The notes beneath the pieces are model-generated. The model searched no databases. It was not told the DNA's origin and saw only the letters and a list, made by a program, of their open reading frames with translations. This document shows, one piece after another, positions 1-7,625 of a stretch of 26,009 bases of DNA (its first letter is position 1; each line of letters starts with the position of its first letter). The DNA comes from Magnetococcales bacterium (GTDB lineage Bacteria > Pseudomonadota > Magnetococcia > Magnetococcales > JADFYX01). The stretch is taken from NCBI GenBank assembly GCA_015232795.1, contig JADFYX010000004.1, forward strand, positions 1 through 26,009. The letters are read 5' to 3'. The translations under genes were made by a program, and so were the position numbers.

Positions 1-740
1 AAGGTGGAGTAGGAAAGACCACAACAGCAGTTAATCTTGCCGCCGCTCTCGCCGCTGGTGAACAAAAAGTGCTTCTTGTTGATTTCGACCCCCAAGGTAA
101 CGCTTCCACAGGTTTTGGTATCGAAAAAGAAGATGGCCTTGCCACCATATACAGCTTTCTCGCTGGTAACAGCACTATACAAGAGTGTATACAAACAATT
201 ACACCATCATGGTTAAGTATAATCCCTGCCAGTGCCGACCTTGCAGGTGCTGAAGTCGAATTGGTAAATGAAAAAAATAGGGAGTTTTTCTTAAAAAATG
301 CCTTGGCAACTATCGAATCAAATTTCGACCTGATTATACTAGATTGCCCACCATCTCTAGGATTGCTCACTTTAAACTGCTTGGTCGCAGCTAACTCTAT
401 TATCGTACCTCTACAGTGTGAATTCTTAGCTATGGAAGGTTTAAGCCAGCTATTAAAAACAGTGGATATTGTCAAGAAAAAACTTAACCCGGAATTGACA
501 ATTGAAGGCGTGGTTTTAACAATGTTTAGCGAAGGCGAAGGACAAAATAATCAAGTGGCAAAAGAAGTTCGCAATCACATGGGTGAGGGGGTATTTAAAA
601 CGGTCATACCTAGAAAGTTCGAAGTTAGCGAATCCCCAAGCTTTGGCAAGCCCGTGGTTTGGTATGATCCTTGGTCCCAAGCTTCATGGGCATATTTTAA
701 TCTTGCCCATGAACTTTTAAATAAAAAACAGGAAAGTTAA
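1..740 (+). CDS. parA: Chromosome partitioning ATPase ParA (5' end cut by window edge)
   Basis: Walker-type ATPase that moves chromosomal origin regions by acting on ParB-parS complexes on the nucleoid. The frame is open from base 3 to the stop at 738-740, giving 245 visible residues. The window begins inside the deviant Walker A motif (GGVGKTT), followed by the Walker A' stretch LLVDFDPQGNAS and the Walker B region LIILDCPPSLG, all typical of chromosomal ParA/Soj. Only the first dozen or so residues should be missing, since family members are about 260 residues and the motif lies near the N terminus. A GTG at 69 is internal and is not the true start. parB follows on the same strand after a 149-base gap that holds a double-hairpin repeat, so the two form the usual parAB pair. 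Identification is secure. Confidence 0.95.
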   Translation, partial: GGVGKTTTAVNLAAALAAGEQKVLLVDFDPQGNASTGFGIEKEDGLATIYSFLAGNSTIQECIQTITPSWLSIIPASADLAGAEVELVNEKNREFFLKNALATIESNFDLIILDCPPSLGLLTLNCLVAANSIIVPLQCEFLAMEGLSQLLKTVDIVKKKLNPELTIEGVVLTMFSEGEGQNNQVAKEVRNHMGEGVFKTVIPRKFEVSESPSFGKPVVWYDPWSQASWAYFNLAHELLNKKQES

Positions 741-751
741 AAATCGTTCGC

Positions 752-805
752 GGGTTCAGGGCGATCTTCGCCCTTGTGGGTGTGGGCAAAGCCCACGGTT
801 TTGCC
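752..805 (+). repeat. Double-hairpin intergenic repeat, copy A
   Basis: Two adjacent perfect hairpins lie in the parA-parB gap: AGGGCGA-tct-TCGCCCT (758-774) and GTGGGC-aaa-GCCCAC (782-796), followed by GGTTTTGCC. The layout and wording match the copies after argH (about 14835) and in the prmC-gdt1 gap (about 19942, inverted). The second stem has a compensating change (GTGGGC/GCCCAC against TTGGGC/GCCCAA elsewhere), so the folded form rather than the exact sequence seems conserved. It could attenuate transcription between parA and parB; that is inference. Confidence 0.7.
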
Positions 806-889
806 TTTAAAAATTAGAGGGTTTTCCTCAGAACCCTGTTGTAGCATTTTATGTAAACTTGCACTGATACAAAAAAAGGATACACTGTA

Positions 890-1828
890 ATGGCATCAAC
901 ATTAGGTCGAGGATTGGGTTCTTTATTGGGTGAAGAGACTGTTTTAGAGTCGGTAAAGGAGAAAGTTCGCGAGGTTGATTTAGAACAGATTATCCCCAAT
1001 AAAAACCAGCCACGGGGTGTTATAGATCAGAAATCTTTATCTGAACTATCAGATTCTATAAAAGAGCAGGGGGTTTTACAGCCGATTTTGGTCCGGCAAT
1101 TTGGCGATAGAAACAGCAAAAAACCTCGTTATGAATTGGTGGCTGGCGAAAGACGTTGGCGCGCTTCTAAGCTTGCAGGATTGAGTAAAATTCCGGTTTT
1201 GGTAAGAGATTGGAACGATGATCAATCTTTAGAAGTTGCCATACTGGAAAACGTACAACGTGAAGAGTTAAACCCAATTGATATAGCCCGTGGTTATGAA
1301 AGCTTAATAAGAAATTTTGGTTATAGCCATAAAAAGGTAGGACGACAGGTTGGTAAAAGCCGGGTGGCAGTTAGCAATATGTTACGGTTGTTAAACCTGC
1401 CTACGGAGGTTTTAGATTTGGTAGCAGAGGGTCAGTTAAGTATGGGCCACGCTCGGGCTTTGTTAGGTATGGAACAGGGCGGGGAAGCAGTAATGCATTT
1501 AGCAAGACAGATAATAGATGGTGGGCTATCTGTGAGAGCTACTGAGGCCATTATCCGACAGATGGGAGATGGTAGTCGGGTAGGGGAGGGGGCTGCTAGT
1601 GGCAATGAGGAGGTTTTAGCAGATGGGGATAAGGCAAAAGAGGATATCAGTGGCAAGGGTAGGGGGGGTAGACGGCGTGATCCGGTAATTGTTGATATGG
1701 AGGCTCGCTTGCGAGAAGAGTTAAAAACCGGGGTATCAATTACCTGTGTAAATGGACGTGGTAAGGTGATTTTAGAGTTTGAAACGCCAGAGATGTTAGA
1801 GGCGTTGGCAGAGCTGTTAATGGTTTAA
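890..1828 (+). CDS. parB: Chromosome partitioning protein ParB
   Basis: CTP-dependent DNA clamp that loads at parS sites near the origin and stimulates ParA. 312 residues. The N terminus has the short ParA-stimulating peptide region (STLGRGLGSLLGE). The CTP-binding ParB/Spo0J core contains the ELVAGERRWRASKLAGL stretch (GERRWRA box) and an ENVQREELNPI stretch. A helix-turn-helix follows (VGKSRVAVSNMLRLLNLP), then a charged, glycine-rich linker and a C-terminal dimerisation region ending ALAELLMV. The ATG at 890 is preceded by AAAAAAAGGA with suitable spacing. It lies downstream of parA on the same strand. No canonical parS palindrome was noticed in the window. Confidence 0.95.
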   Translation: MASTLGRGLGSLLGEETVLESVKEKVREVDLEQIIPNKNQPRGVIDQKSLSELSDSIKEQGVLQPILVRQFGDRNSKKPRYELVAGERRWRASKLAGLSKIPVLVRDWNDDQSLEVAILENVQREELNPIDIARGYESLIRNFGYSHKKVGRQVGKSRVAVSNMLRLLNLPTEVLDLVAEGQLSMGHARALLGMEQGGEAVMHLARQIIDGGLSVRATEAIIRQMGDGSRVGEGAASGNEEVLADGDKAKEDISGKGRGGRRRDPVIVDMEARLREELKTGVSITCVNGRGKVILEFETPEMLEALAELLMV

Positions 1829-1850
1829 AAAAAAGAGCAAACGGAGCAGT

Positions 1851-2000
1851 TAACCCCTGTTTTCGTTAGCATTGAGTGCCAAAGATACTGCGCTAGTTAG
1901 TGGGGATAAGGATCTGCTTGTTTTGGCAGAAAAGTTTCCCACAGCAATTTTAACACCAACCTCATTCCATAAACTTGTACCTTTTCTGGCAAAAAAATAA
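1851..2000 (+). pseudogene. C-terminal remnant of a PIN-family toxin gene
   Basis: From about 1869 to the stop at 1998-2000 the plus strand encodes 43 residues containing ALVSGDKDLLVLAEKF and AILTPTSFHKLV. This resembles the end of PIN-domain ribonuclease toxins of the 'putative toxin-antitoxin system toxin component, PIN family' group, which carry a (V)SGDKDLL motif and an ILTPxxF ending. The frame is closed by a stop at 1851-1853, so roughly two thirds of a normal PIN protein (about 140 residues) is missing and no start or antitoxin gene is visible. It is therefore read as a gene scar. Identification rests on motif memory over a short stretch, hence the moderate confidence. Confidence 0.55.
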
Positions 2001-2187
2001 GAACACCAGTGGTAACAATATTTCAGTAAGATCTTATATCAAATTTGCTAGAATTAAGCATATCTCAGATCATTACCAATATTTTTTGTAGCCAAATTTA
2101 CCTGAGTTTCGGGTGAGTAGGTACAGACATGGTGAATACGCCAGTGTTACCGCATAGTTACGTGCAGCTGGAAGAAATGGCGTGTAC

Positions 2188-2811
2188 CTACACCGTTTTC
2201 ACTGGGTCAGAGCGGGTGGAAATGTTGTAAACCCTTTTAGGTAAAGGTGTTTCTAGTTTTTTGAAGATATCAGAAACCTTGGAAGTTGGTAAATTTCGCT
2301 GAAAGAATTGAAAATTTTCGGTGTGGTATTCGCTTATCTGCAAGGTACGCAGGATCTCTCGAACTCGGGGCCAAGGCTGTTCACAAGTCAGCTCTACTAC
2401 CCGTTCAATGAGCAGAGCCAACACACAAATCTTAACATGAGCTTCCACTCGGTCTGCGAGACGGTGAAACATGGGTGACATATTGATTACGCTTGTCTTG
2501 AGAGATCGAAAGCAGCGTTCAATGATCAGCAACGATTTATAGCCAAAGCCGGCTTCCTCAACGGTGATGGTGTCATCGTTGGTTTGGATGACCCACTTTC
2601 CGTCAAACCGAGCCGCCTTGCGGATTGTATCCCGGTCTATTTTGAGTTCGTTGTCTTCGGTGGTTCTTAAGTAACGGCCATAACGTTTTGAGGCTTTCAG
2701 TTGGATATGCTTGAAAAAATCCTCAACGAAAACGATGATGAGATAAGCACCGAGAAGAAAATTACTGATTTCATAGGTATGAAACTCAGTTTCGCAGGTG
2801 CAAGCTTTGAC
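2188..2811 (-). pseudogene. Transposase remnant, IS1634-like (IS4-type DDE)
   Basis: The minus strand is open from 2811 to a TAG at 2190-2188. It encodes a C-terminal transposase part with KRYGRYLRTTEDNE, then RFDGKWVIQTND, then LLIIERCFRSLKT, then MFHRLADRVEAHVKICVLALLIERVVEL. This order (target-strand region, YR[ER]-like helix, 'xRAHxxxCFLALLLER' tail) is that of IS1634/IS4-group DDE transposases. The first 20 to 40 codons after 2811 do not look like the family, so the homologous part probably starts near 2715. The N-terminal two thirds with the first catalytic aspartates is absent and no terminal inverted repeats could be defined. Inactive remnant. An ATG inside (2532) is not a meaningful start. 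Confidence 0.8.
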
Positions 2812-2871
2812 CTAAAAGAGTATTTAAGTTATTCACGGAATCGCAATAAACCCACTAACGACAAAGACTAA
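2707..2871 (+). CDS. Possible fragment of an interrupted gene (54 codons), unrecognised
   Basis: The plus strand opposite the transposase edge carries an ATG at 2707 and a frame to TAA at 2869-2871, encoding an acidic then basic peptide (MLEKILNENDDEIS at the start, YLSYSRNRNKPTNDKD at the end). Its composition looks protein-like from about 2715 on, just where similarity of the minus strand to transposases fades. It may therefore be the 3' end of a host gene cut by the insertion. No ribosome binding site, no recognisable domain. It is listed as a candidate only. Confidence 0.25.
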   Translation: MLEKILNENDDEISTEKKITDFIGMKLSFAGASFDLKEYLSYSRNRNKPTNDKD

Positions 2872-2937
2872 TGAACTGCTGAAATTTTCTAGGATATAAT
2901 ACTGAATTTACGGGGATGGGTACATCTCCAGTTGGAT

Positions 2938-2992
2938 GCTTGCTCGCGAATTTATTTTGCTGATAAAAATCGCGAGCAAGCTCGCTCCTACA
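2938..2992. repeat. REP-like palindrome
   Basis: GCTTGCTCGCGA (2938-2949) and TCGCGAGCAAGC (2970-2981) form a perfect 12-bp stem with a 20-base loop. The right arm continues into TCGCTCCTACAG. Read on the minus strand this gives TGTAGGAGCGAGCTTGCTCG, the wording I associate with Pseudomonas-type REP sequences moved by RAYT (REP-associated tyrosine transposase) proteins. It lies just 3' of the fumarase gene and could also act as its transcription end or as an mRNA-stabilising hairpin. Confidence 0.65.
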
Positions 2993-3029
2993 GATAACAT
3001 TTTAACTTTATAACGTTATTTTATCTGTA

Positions 3030-4652
3030 TTACAGCCCAAACTGGGCAAAAAAGTCGTTGCCTTTGTCGTCTACTATTACAAACGCTGGAAAATTTTCTA
3101 CCTCAATTTTATGTACTGCTTCCATCCCTAGCTCTGGGTAGTCTATTACCTCTACCTTGCGAATGCTGTCTTGTGCCAGACGGGCTGCTGCTCCTCCTAT
3201 GGAGCCTAGGTAGAAACCACCGTATTTTTTACAGGCTTTGGTTACTTGGGGACTGCGGTTGCCTTTGGCTAGCATTACGAAGGAGCCACCGTTTTTCTGG
3301 AAATTTTCTACATAACTATCCATTCTACCAGCAGTTGTGGGTCCGAAAGAGCCTGATGATAGTCCCTCTGGGGTTTTTGCCGGGCCGGCGTAATATACTA
3401 CGTGGTTTTGGAAATAGTCTGGCATTTTTTCGCCACTGTCTAGCTTTTCTTGAATCTTGGCGTGAGCGATATCACGGGCTACTACTATGGGTCCGGTTAG
3501 CATTACCCGGGTTGTTATCTCTAGTGCCGATAGGGTCTCACGGATTTTTTTCATGGGTTGGTTAAGGTCGATATGAACCGCGCCGGAGCTTAAAGCCTCT
3601 GGCTTTGTATCTGGAAGAAAACGTGCCGGATCGGTCTCCAAGGCCTCTAGCCAAATACCTTCACGGTCGATACGCCCTAGTATATTTCGATCAGCAGAGC
3701 AGGAAACACCGATGCCTACGGGACATGAGGCTCCATGACGAGGTAGACGTATTACCCTTACATCATGGGCAAAATATTTACCGCCAAACTGTGCGCCCAT
3801 GCCCAATTTTTGTGTCATCAATAAAATTTGCTCTTCTAATACTCTATCTCGTAAGGCCGATCCTAAACCATCGCCAAGGGATGGCAGACGATCCAGATAA
3901 CGGGCGGAAGCCAGTTTTACGGTTTTTAGGTTCATCTCTGGGGAGAGACCACCAATAACCACCGCAAGATGGTAGGGTGGGCAAGCTGATGTTCCTAGAG
4001 TTTTAACCTTCTCTTGTAAGAAGCTTGCTAGTTTTTCCGGGGTTAAAAGAGCCTTTGTCTGTTGAAACAGAAAGGTTTTATTGGCTGATCCCCCACCTTT
4101 TGCCATAAAAAGAAATTTATAGGTTTCGCCATCGGTAGCCTCAAGATCTATTTGGGCTGGCAAGTTGTTGCCTGTGTTTTTTTCGTCATACACCGTTACA
4201 GGAGCAACTTGGGAATAACGCAGATTTGCAGTTGCGTAGGTGTTGTATATTCCCCGAGATAGAGCCTCTTTATCACCGCCACCAGTCCAAACTCTATGGC
4301 CTTTTTTGCCAATTACCACCGCTGTTCCAGTATCTTGACAGCTTGGCAGAATATTAGCTGCGGCTATATTGGCATTTTTCAGTAGCTCAATTGCCACATA
4401 ACGATCATTATCAGATGCTTCAGGATCGTCTAATATGTTTCGCAACTGTTGCAAATGGCTGGTACGCAGTAAAAAAGATGCATCCTGAAAAGCTGTTTGG
4501 GCCAGCAAGGTTAGTCCTTCGGGTACTACTTTTACAATTTGTTCCGAGTTAAACTGACCTATCTCCACATAATCACGAGTTAATGATCTGTATTCAGCAC
4601 CGTCTGGTCCTGGGTTAAGAACTTCTGTATACTTAAACTCGGGCATAGCCAT
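3030..4652 (-). CDS. fumA: Fumarate hydratase, class I (iron-sulfur)
   Basis: Converts fumarate to (S)-malate in the TCA cycle using a [4Fe-4S] cluster; cytoplasmic. 540 residues, against about 548 for Escherichia coli FumA/FumB. The N-terminal alpha domain carries LPSCQDTGTAVVIGKKG with Cys105, the middle has GTSACPPYHLAVVIGG with Cys224, and VSCSADRN holds Cys318. These are the three cluster-binding cysteines at the same numbers as in FumA. The C-terminal beta domain contains GPTTAGRMDSYVENF and GSIGGAAA. Two starts are possible: ATG at 4652 and ATG at 4646. An AGGGAG lies 3 bases before the first and 9 before the second, so 4646 may be the better-spaced start. It is transcribed divergently from the methyltransferase gene. 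Single-gene unit. Confidence 0.95.
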   Translation of the reverse strand: MAMPEFKYTEVLNPGPDGAEYRSLTRDYVEIGQFNSEQIVKVVPEGLTLLAQTAFQDASFLLRTSHLQQLRNILDDPEASDNDRYVAIELLKNANIAAANILPSCQDTGTAVVIGKKGHRVWTGGGDKEALSRGIYNTYATANLRYSQVAPVTVYDEKNTGNNLPAQIDLEATDGETYKFLFMAKGGGSANKTFLFQQTKALLTPEKLASFLQEKVKTLGTSACPPYHLAVVIGGLSPEMNLKTVKLASARYLDRLPSLGDGLGSALRDRVLEEQILLMTQKLGMGAQFGGKYFAHDVRVIRLPRHGASCPVGIGVSCSADRNILGRIDREGIWLEALETDPARFLPDTKPEALSSGAVHIDLNQPMKKIRETLSALEITTRVMLTGPIVVARDIAHAKIQEKLDSGEKMPDYFQNHVVYYAGPAKTPEGLSSGSFGPTTAGRMDSYVENFQKNGGSFVMLAKGNRSPQVTKACKKYGGFYLGSIGGAAARLAQDSIRKVEVIDYPELGMEAVHKIEVENFPAFVIVDDKGNDFFAQFGL

Positions 4653-4704
4653 GTGCTCCCTTAGATGTTGTTATTATCTCATCCCCCCCATTGTTGTTTA
4701 ATTT

Positions 4705-4771
4705 TAAGGGGATGGATCTGGAAAGGGATAGCTCCCCGCCCAGTTGGGGTTTGGGGCAAAGCCCCAATTTA
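4705..4771 (+). repeat. Double-hairpin intergenic repeat, copy B
   Basis: This lies in the gap between the divergent fumarase and methyltransferase genes. It reads AGGGGATGGATCTGGAAAGG, then a perfect stem TTGGGGC-aaa-GCCCCAA (4751-4767). The same wording (AGGGATGGGTCTGG then TTTGGGGCAAGGCCCC) occurs after prmC near 19769-19826. The promoters of both flanking genes must lie in or very near this repeat because the gap is only 131 bases. Confidence 0.65.
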
Positions 4772-4783
4772 TTTCTATTTTGA

Positions 4784-5452
4784 ATGGCACATATTATGGG
4801 ACATGTAGCAATCATGCAATCATCAATTGTAGATATTACCGCATACGGTCTTTTTTGGCTATTATTCGGCTTGACCCACTCATTCATGGCATCAGAAACA
4901 TTTAAAGCACCATGGAAACGCTTTCTAGGTCCATTAGCACCCTGGGAACGCTTGATATATAATATAATTGCCACGATAGCCTTAGGGGAAGTTCTCTATT
5001 TTGCCCAACAAAATCTAGCAACACAGCCTGTTTTTCAACCAGAAGGGGCCATTAAATGGCTGCTTGGGTTAGTTCAAGGAGCCAGTTTATTGCTGCTGTT
5101 ATGGAGCCTCTCTACTTATGATATCATGCGCTTTGCCGGTTTAAAACAGGTTTGGAAGGGATTTCGCAAAGAAAAAATAGCCGTAGAGCCACTGGTATAC
5201 TCAAGTATGCACAAATTTGTCCGTCATCCAATATATAGCAGCGTCTTACTGTTACTCTGGTCCCGTACCCAAAATGAGGCCATGTTGATTACCAACATAT
5301 TTGCTACAACCTATCTGTTGATAGGTATGGGGTGGGAGGAGGGGAGGCTATCGGCTCTTTATGGAGAGGAGTACGACCGCTATCGCAGTGCAGTACCAGC
5401 CTTGATTCCCAATCCTAAACGTCGTTGGCAACCCGAAATAGTTGAAAAATGA
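4784..5452 (+). CDS. Membrane methyltransferase-like protein (isoprenylcysteine carboxyl methyltransferase / NnrU-like family)
   Basis: Integral membrane protein of up to 222 residues with about five hydrophobic segments (for example AYGLFWLLFGL, NIIATIALGEV, LLLLLWSL, YSSVLLLLW, NIFATTYLLIG). The C-terminal half holds the signature of this family: FVRHPIYSSVLLLLW followed by WEEGRLSALYGEEYDRYRSA, which corresponds to the S-adenosylmethionine-binding RHPxY and EE..L...G..Y..Y motifs of ICMT/PEMT enzymes. The substrate cannot be told. The start is uncertain: ATGs at 4784, 4796 and 4814 are all in frame and none has a clear ribosome binding site. Its stop overlaps the start of gluQRS (ATGA at 5449-5452), so the two are translationally coupled. 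Confidence 0.75.
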   Translation: MAHIMGHVAIMQSSIVDITAYGLFWLLFGLTHSFMASETFKAPWKRFLGPLAPWERLIYNIIATIALGEVLYFAQQNLATQPVFQPEGAIKWLLGLVQGASLLLLLWSLSTYDIMRFAGLKQVWKGFRKEKIAVEPLVYSSMHKFVRHPIYSSVLLLLWSRTQNEAMLITNIFATTYLLIGMGWEEGRLSALYGEEYDRYRSAVPALIPNPKRRWQPEIVEK

Positions 5453-6453
5453 TAGTTACCCGCTTTGCCCCCAGTCCCACAGGTCTGCTACATCTGGGTC
5501 ACGCATATTCAGCACTTTTAGTGTATGACTCTGTTTTAAAAGGTGGGGATTTTCTCCTCCGCATTGAAGATATTGATCCGGGACGCTGCCGGGTTGAATA
5601 TGCAAGGGCCATTGAAGAAGATCTCAATTGGTTGGGTATCAAATGGCAAAAACCAGTGCGTCGACAGTCGGAACATATGGATGACTATGCTGCTGCACTA
5701 GAAATATTAGCAAGTGAGGGACTGCTCTACCCCTGTTTTTGCTCCCGCAAAGATATTGCAAACACCAGGGCCAGGCTGGGTATTGCCGAGTTGGGACCAG
5801 ATGGTCCTATATATCCCGGTAGTTGCCGTGGTTTGAGCCTAGATTCGGCAGTTGTCGCCACGCACCTGACGCAAGCTATTGATTCACCTGGCATATCAGG
5901 GGAAAGTCTTATCACCAACAAGGTGACCGCGATTTCCCCTGATACACCAGATAAACCAATATCTTACGCCATGCACGCACCGCCAACTGCCGAATCTAGG
6001 AAGAAGCCTGAGCTTAAACAACAATTTATCAGCAACAAAAAACCCTATGCCCTACGTCTGGATATGCAAAAGGCTGTTGCCAGGGTAGGGGAGCTAACCT
6101 GGAGAGATTCCGAAAAAGGGGTGATAACTGCTACACCCCAAATATTTGGTGATGTGGTACTGGCGCGCAAAGAGACACCCACAAGCTATCATCTGGCAGT
6201 AAGCGTTGATGATCATATCCAGGGGATAAACCATATTATTCGTGGACAAGACCTGTTCCACGCTACCCATATCCACCGTCTGCTACAGGCTCTACTGGGG
6301 CTTGATACTCCATCCTACCACCATCACCGTCTGCTTCTTGATAAAATGGGGCAAAAATTTGCTAAACGGAAACGCTCACCAAGTTTGCAGGAGTTGCGGT
6401 TAGAAGGGATAACTCCTCAAGATGTTCGTGAACGGGTGGGGCTTGGGAATTGA
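5449..6453 (+). CDS. gluQ: Glutamyl-Q tRNA(Asp) synthetase, with an in-frame repeat-derived insertion
   Basis: GluQ-RS attaches glutamate to queuosine at position 34 of tRNA-Asp; it is a paralogue of the GluRS catalytic domain without the anticodon-binding domain. The HIGH-type motif is in APSPTGLLHLGHAYSALL, then RIEDIDPGR. The zinc site is Cys96, Cys98, Tyr122 and Cys126 (PCFCSR ... IYPGSCRG). The KMSKS-type loop is KFAKR near the C terminus. 334 residues, longer than the usual 280-300. Residues 130-184 are encoded by a 163-bp palindromic element (5838-6000) sitting between the zinc motif and the YALRLD strand. Removing 56 codons (element plus a 5-bp duplication) would leave 278 residues, a normal size. 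Reading frame and all motifs are kept, so the enzyme may still work; this is inference. Confidence 0.9.
   Translation: MIVTRFAPSPTGLLHLGHAYSALLVYDSVLKGGDFLLRIEDIDPGRCRVEYARAIEEDLNWLGIKWQKPVRRQSEHMDDYAAALEILASEGLLYPCFCSRKDIANTRARLGIAELGPDGPIYPGSCRGLSLDSAVVATHLTQAIDSPGISGESLITNKVTAISPDTPDKPISYAMHAPPTAESRKKPELKQQFISNKKPYALRLDMQKAVARVGELTWRDSEKGVITATPQIFGDVVLARKETPTSYHLAVSVDDHIQGINHIIRGQDLFHATHIHRLLQALLGLDTPSYHHHRLLLDKMGQKFAKRKRSPSLQELRLEGITPQDVRERVGLGN
5838..6000 (+). mobile_element. 163-bp palindromic mobile element inside gluQ (long form)
   Basis: Outer ends are a perfect 17-bp inverted repeat: CCTAGATTCGGCAGTTG (5838-5854) and its complement (5984-6000). The whole element is an arm of 79 bases (5838-5916), a loop AACAA (5917-5921) and an arm of 79 bases (5922-6000); by hand 58 of 79 positions pair. 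An 8-bp direct repeat CACGCACC (5859-5866, 5974-5981) brackets the inner 107 bases. The first 75 bases are identical to 25935-26009, and the outer parts match the 48-bp copy at 15306. No gene fits in it; it is translated as part of gluQ. The flanks here (TTGAG and AAGAA) no longer show a duplication. Confidence 0.9.
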
Positions 6454-6500
6454 AATTATCCTTTTCCCAAACCCCATTGCTGCTAACTTGTTAAAAAGAG

Positions 6501-6526
6501 GCTTGGGGGAAACATAACCCCCAAAC
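6501..6526. terminator. Hairpin between convergent gluQ and porin genes
   Basis: TTGGGGG (6503-6509), loop AAACATAA, CCCCCAA (6518-6524); extending outward gives one mismatch then two more pairs. It lies 50 bases after the gluQ stop and 60 bases after the porin stop on the other strand, so it is placed to end transcription from both sides. There is no clear T-run, so efficiency is uncertain. The flanking sequence (CCCCAAACCCCAGCC) resembles the G/C-rich intergenic repeats elsewhere in the window. Confidence 0.45.
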
Positions 6527-6585
6527 CCCAGCCATAGCCACAGGTGATACTTTAATAGACCCAAGGCCATGTTGACTTGTTATAT

Positions 6586-7302
6586 TTACATACTTTTAGA
6601 TACCGCAAACACTACCCTTCCTTCAGCACTTTTAGAAAACAGAGTCTCCCCATCATCGTTTGTAGCGTAATAGGAGAGATCCAGACCTAGACCCATTAAT
6701 TCTGTGGAGAGTCCCACACTGTAATCATCGTAACTGTCCGGGGTTGTAAAGGCATCACCAAAGCTGTGGCCATAATGGGCAGCAGCAGTAACTGGTCCCA
6801 TGGTGTAATCTATACCTGCCTCGATATATTGGGCAGATTGATCGGGTACGGTGGCACCAAAATCAGGTGAATAGGAGTATTTTGTACTTAGGCCCACCCC
6901 TGCAACGCTATAGCTAACTCCCAAATAAAACTCGGTAAAATCATATTCATTACTACTCAGACCACCGGGATAATAATATTGAATAAAACCAACATCCAAT
7001 CCCAAACCACTGCTAAACTCTGTAGCGTAACCTCCGTATAGATCAAGCTCCATCTGAGAATCACCAAAATTTATGTTAGATCCCCAAGTACCAAGATAGA
7101 CTCCGCTTTTATGGGAGAGATCAAAGCCACCCTGAATAGCTGGACCCTCTGAAGTTTGGGAAACACCGCGCCATACATAATCTGAGGTCATAGCAACATT
7201 GGCAGAAAGTTCAATACCACTATCTGCCGGGCTGGCTAGTGAGGTAGCAGGGATGGTCATGATACCAATAACCAACCCCATTTTTTTTAGTGAAATATGC
7301 AT
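6586..7302 (-). CDS. TorF-family putative outer membrane porin
   Basis: 238 residues. The N terminus is a signal peptide (KKMGLVIGIMTIPATSLASPA, cleavage near residues 24-25). The mature part starts IELSANVAMTSDYVWRGVSQTSEGPAIQGG, the hallmark opening of the TorF / Gcw_chp (TIGR02001) family. It then shows alternating amphipathic strands with aromatic ends (YLGTWGSN, MELDLYGGYA, GFIQYYYPGG, TEFYLGVSYS, STKYSYSPDFG, YIEAGIDYT) and ends in a strand with a terminal hydrophobic pattern (GRVVFAVSKSM). It is expected to sit in the outer membrane as a beta-barrel; the solute is unknown. The start is supported by AAAGGA upstream of the ATG at 7302. Confidence 0.85.
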   Translation of the reverse strand: MHISLKKMGLVIGIMTIPATSLASPADSGIELSANVAMTSDYVWRGVSQTSEGPAIQGGFDLSHKSGVYLGTWGSNINFGDSQMELDLYGGYATEFSSGLGLDVGFIQYYYPGGLSSNEYDFTEFYLGVSYSVAGVGLSTKYSYSPDFGATVPDQSAQYIEAGIDYTMGPVTAAAHYGHSFGDAFTTPDSYDDYSVGLSTELMGLGLDLSYYATNDDGETLFSKSAEGRVVFAVSKSM

Positions 7303-7625
7303 TGTCTTTTTTCCTTTTATTCTGGGCTGAGAAATTGTTGTTTTGATTTTTGCTAAAACAAAACAACTTATACCAATCTCTTGTACAGAATAATTATGCC
7401 ACTATTGCAACTATATGATATATATGAGATATAACTAAATATATGGAAAAGATTTTAATTTTTATTTATGAACAAGGAGTGATTATTAGGCGGGGTAGCA
7501 CAATTTTGAGGCAAGTTGTCTAAAAAATAGTCCAAGAGAGTTCTTGTGATTTAAGAAATATCCAGAGTATAGTTGCGTTAATATTTTAATAGTCAGTATT
7601 GATTTGAAAAAGGTAGATTAAGACG
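7303..7625. promoter_or_regulatory. Divergent intergenic region between porin and lipoprotein genes
   Basis: About 320 AT-rich bases holding the promoters of the porin (-) and the lipoprotein (+). The one clear structure is a perfect 9-bp inverted repeat GTTGTTTTG (7337-7345) / CAAAACAAC (7359-7367), located in the porin leader 35 bases or more before its ATG, which could be an operator or leader hairpin. No good matches to sigma-70 boxes were found for either gene, and no hidden gene was seen. Confidence 0.4.

Noticed and set aside
3173..3958. Long plus-strand frames opposite fumarase
   Set aside because: They are the complement of a strongly conserved gene, with composition typical of antisense frames (many Leu/Arg/His).
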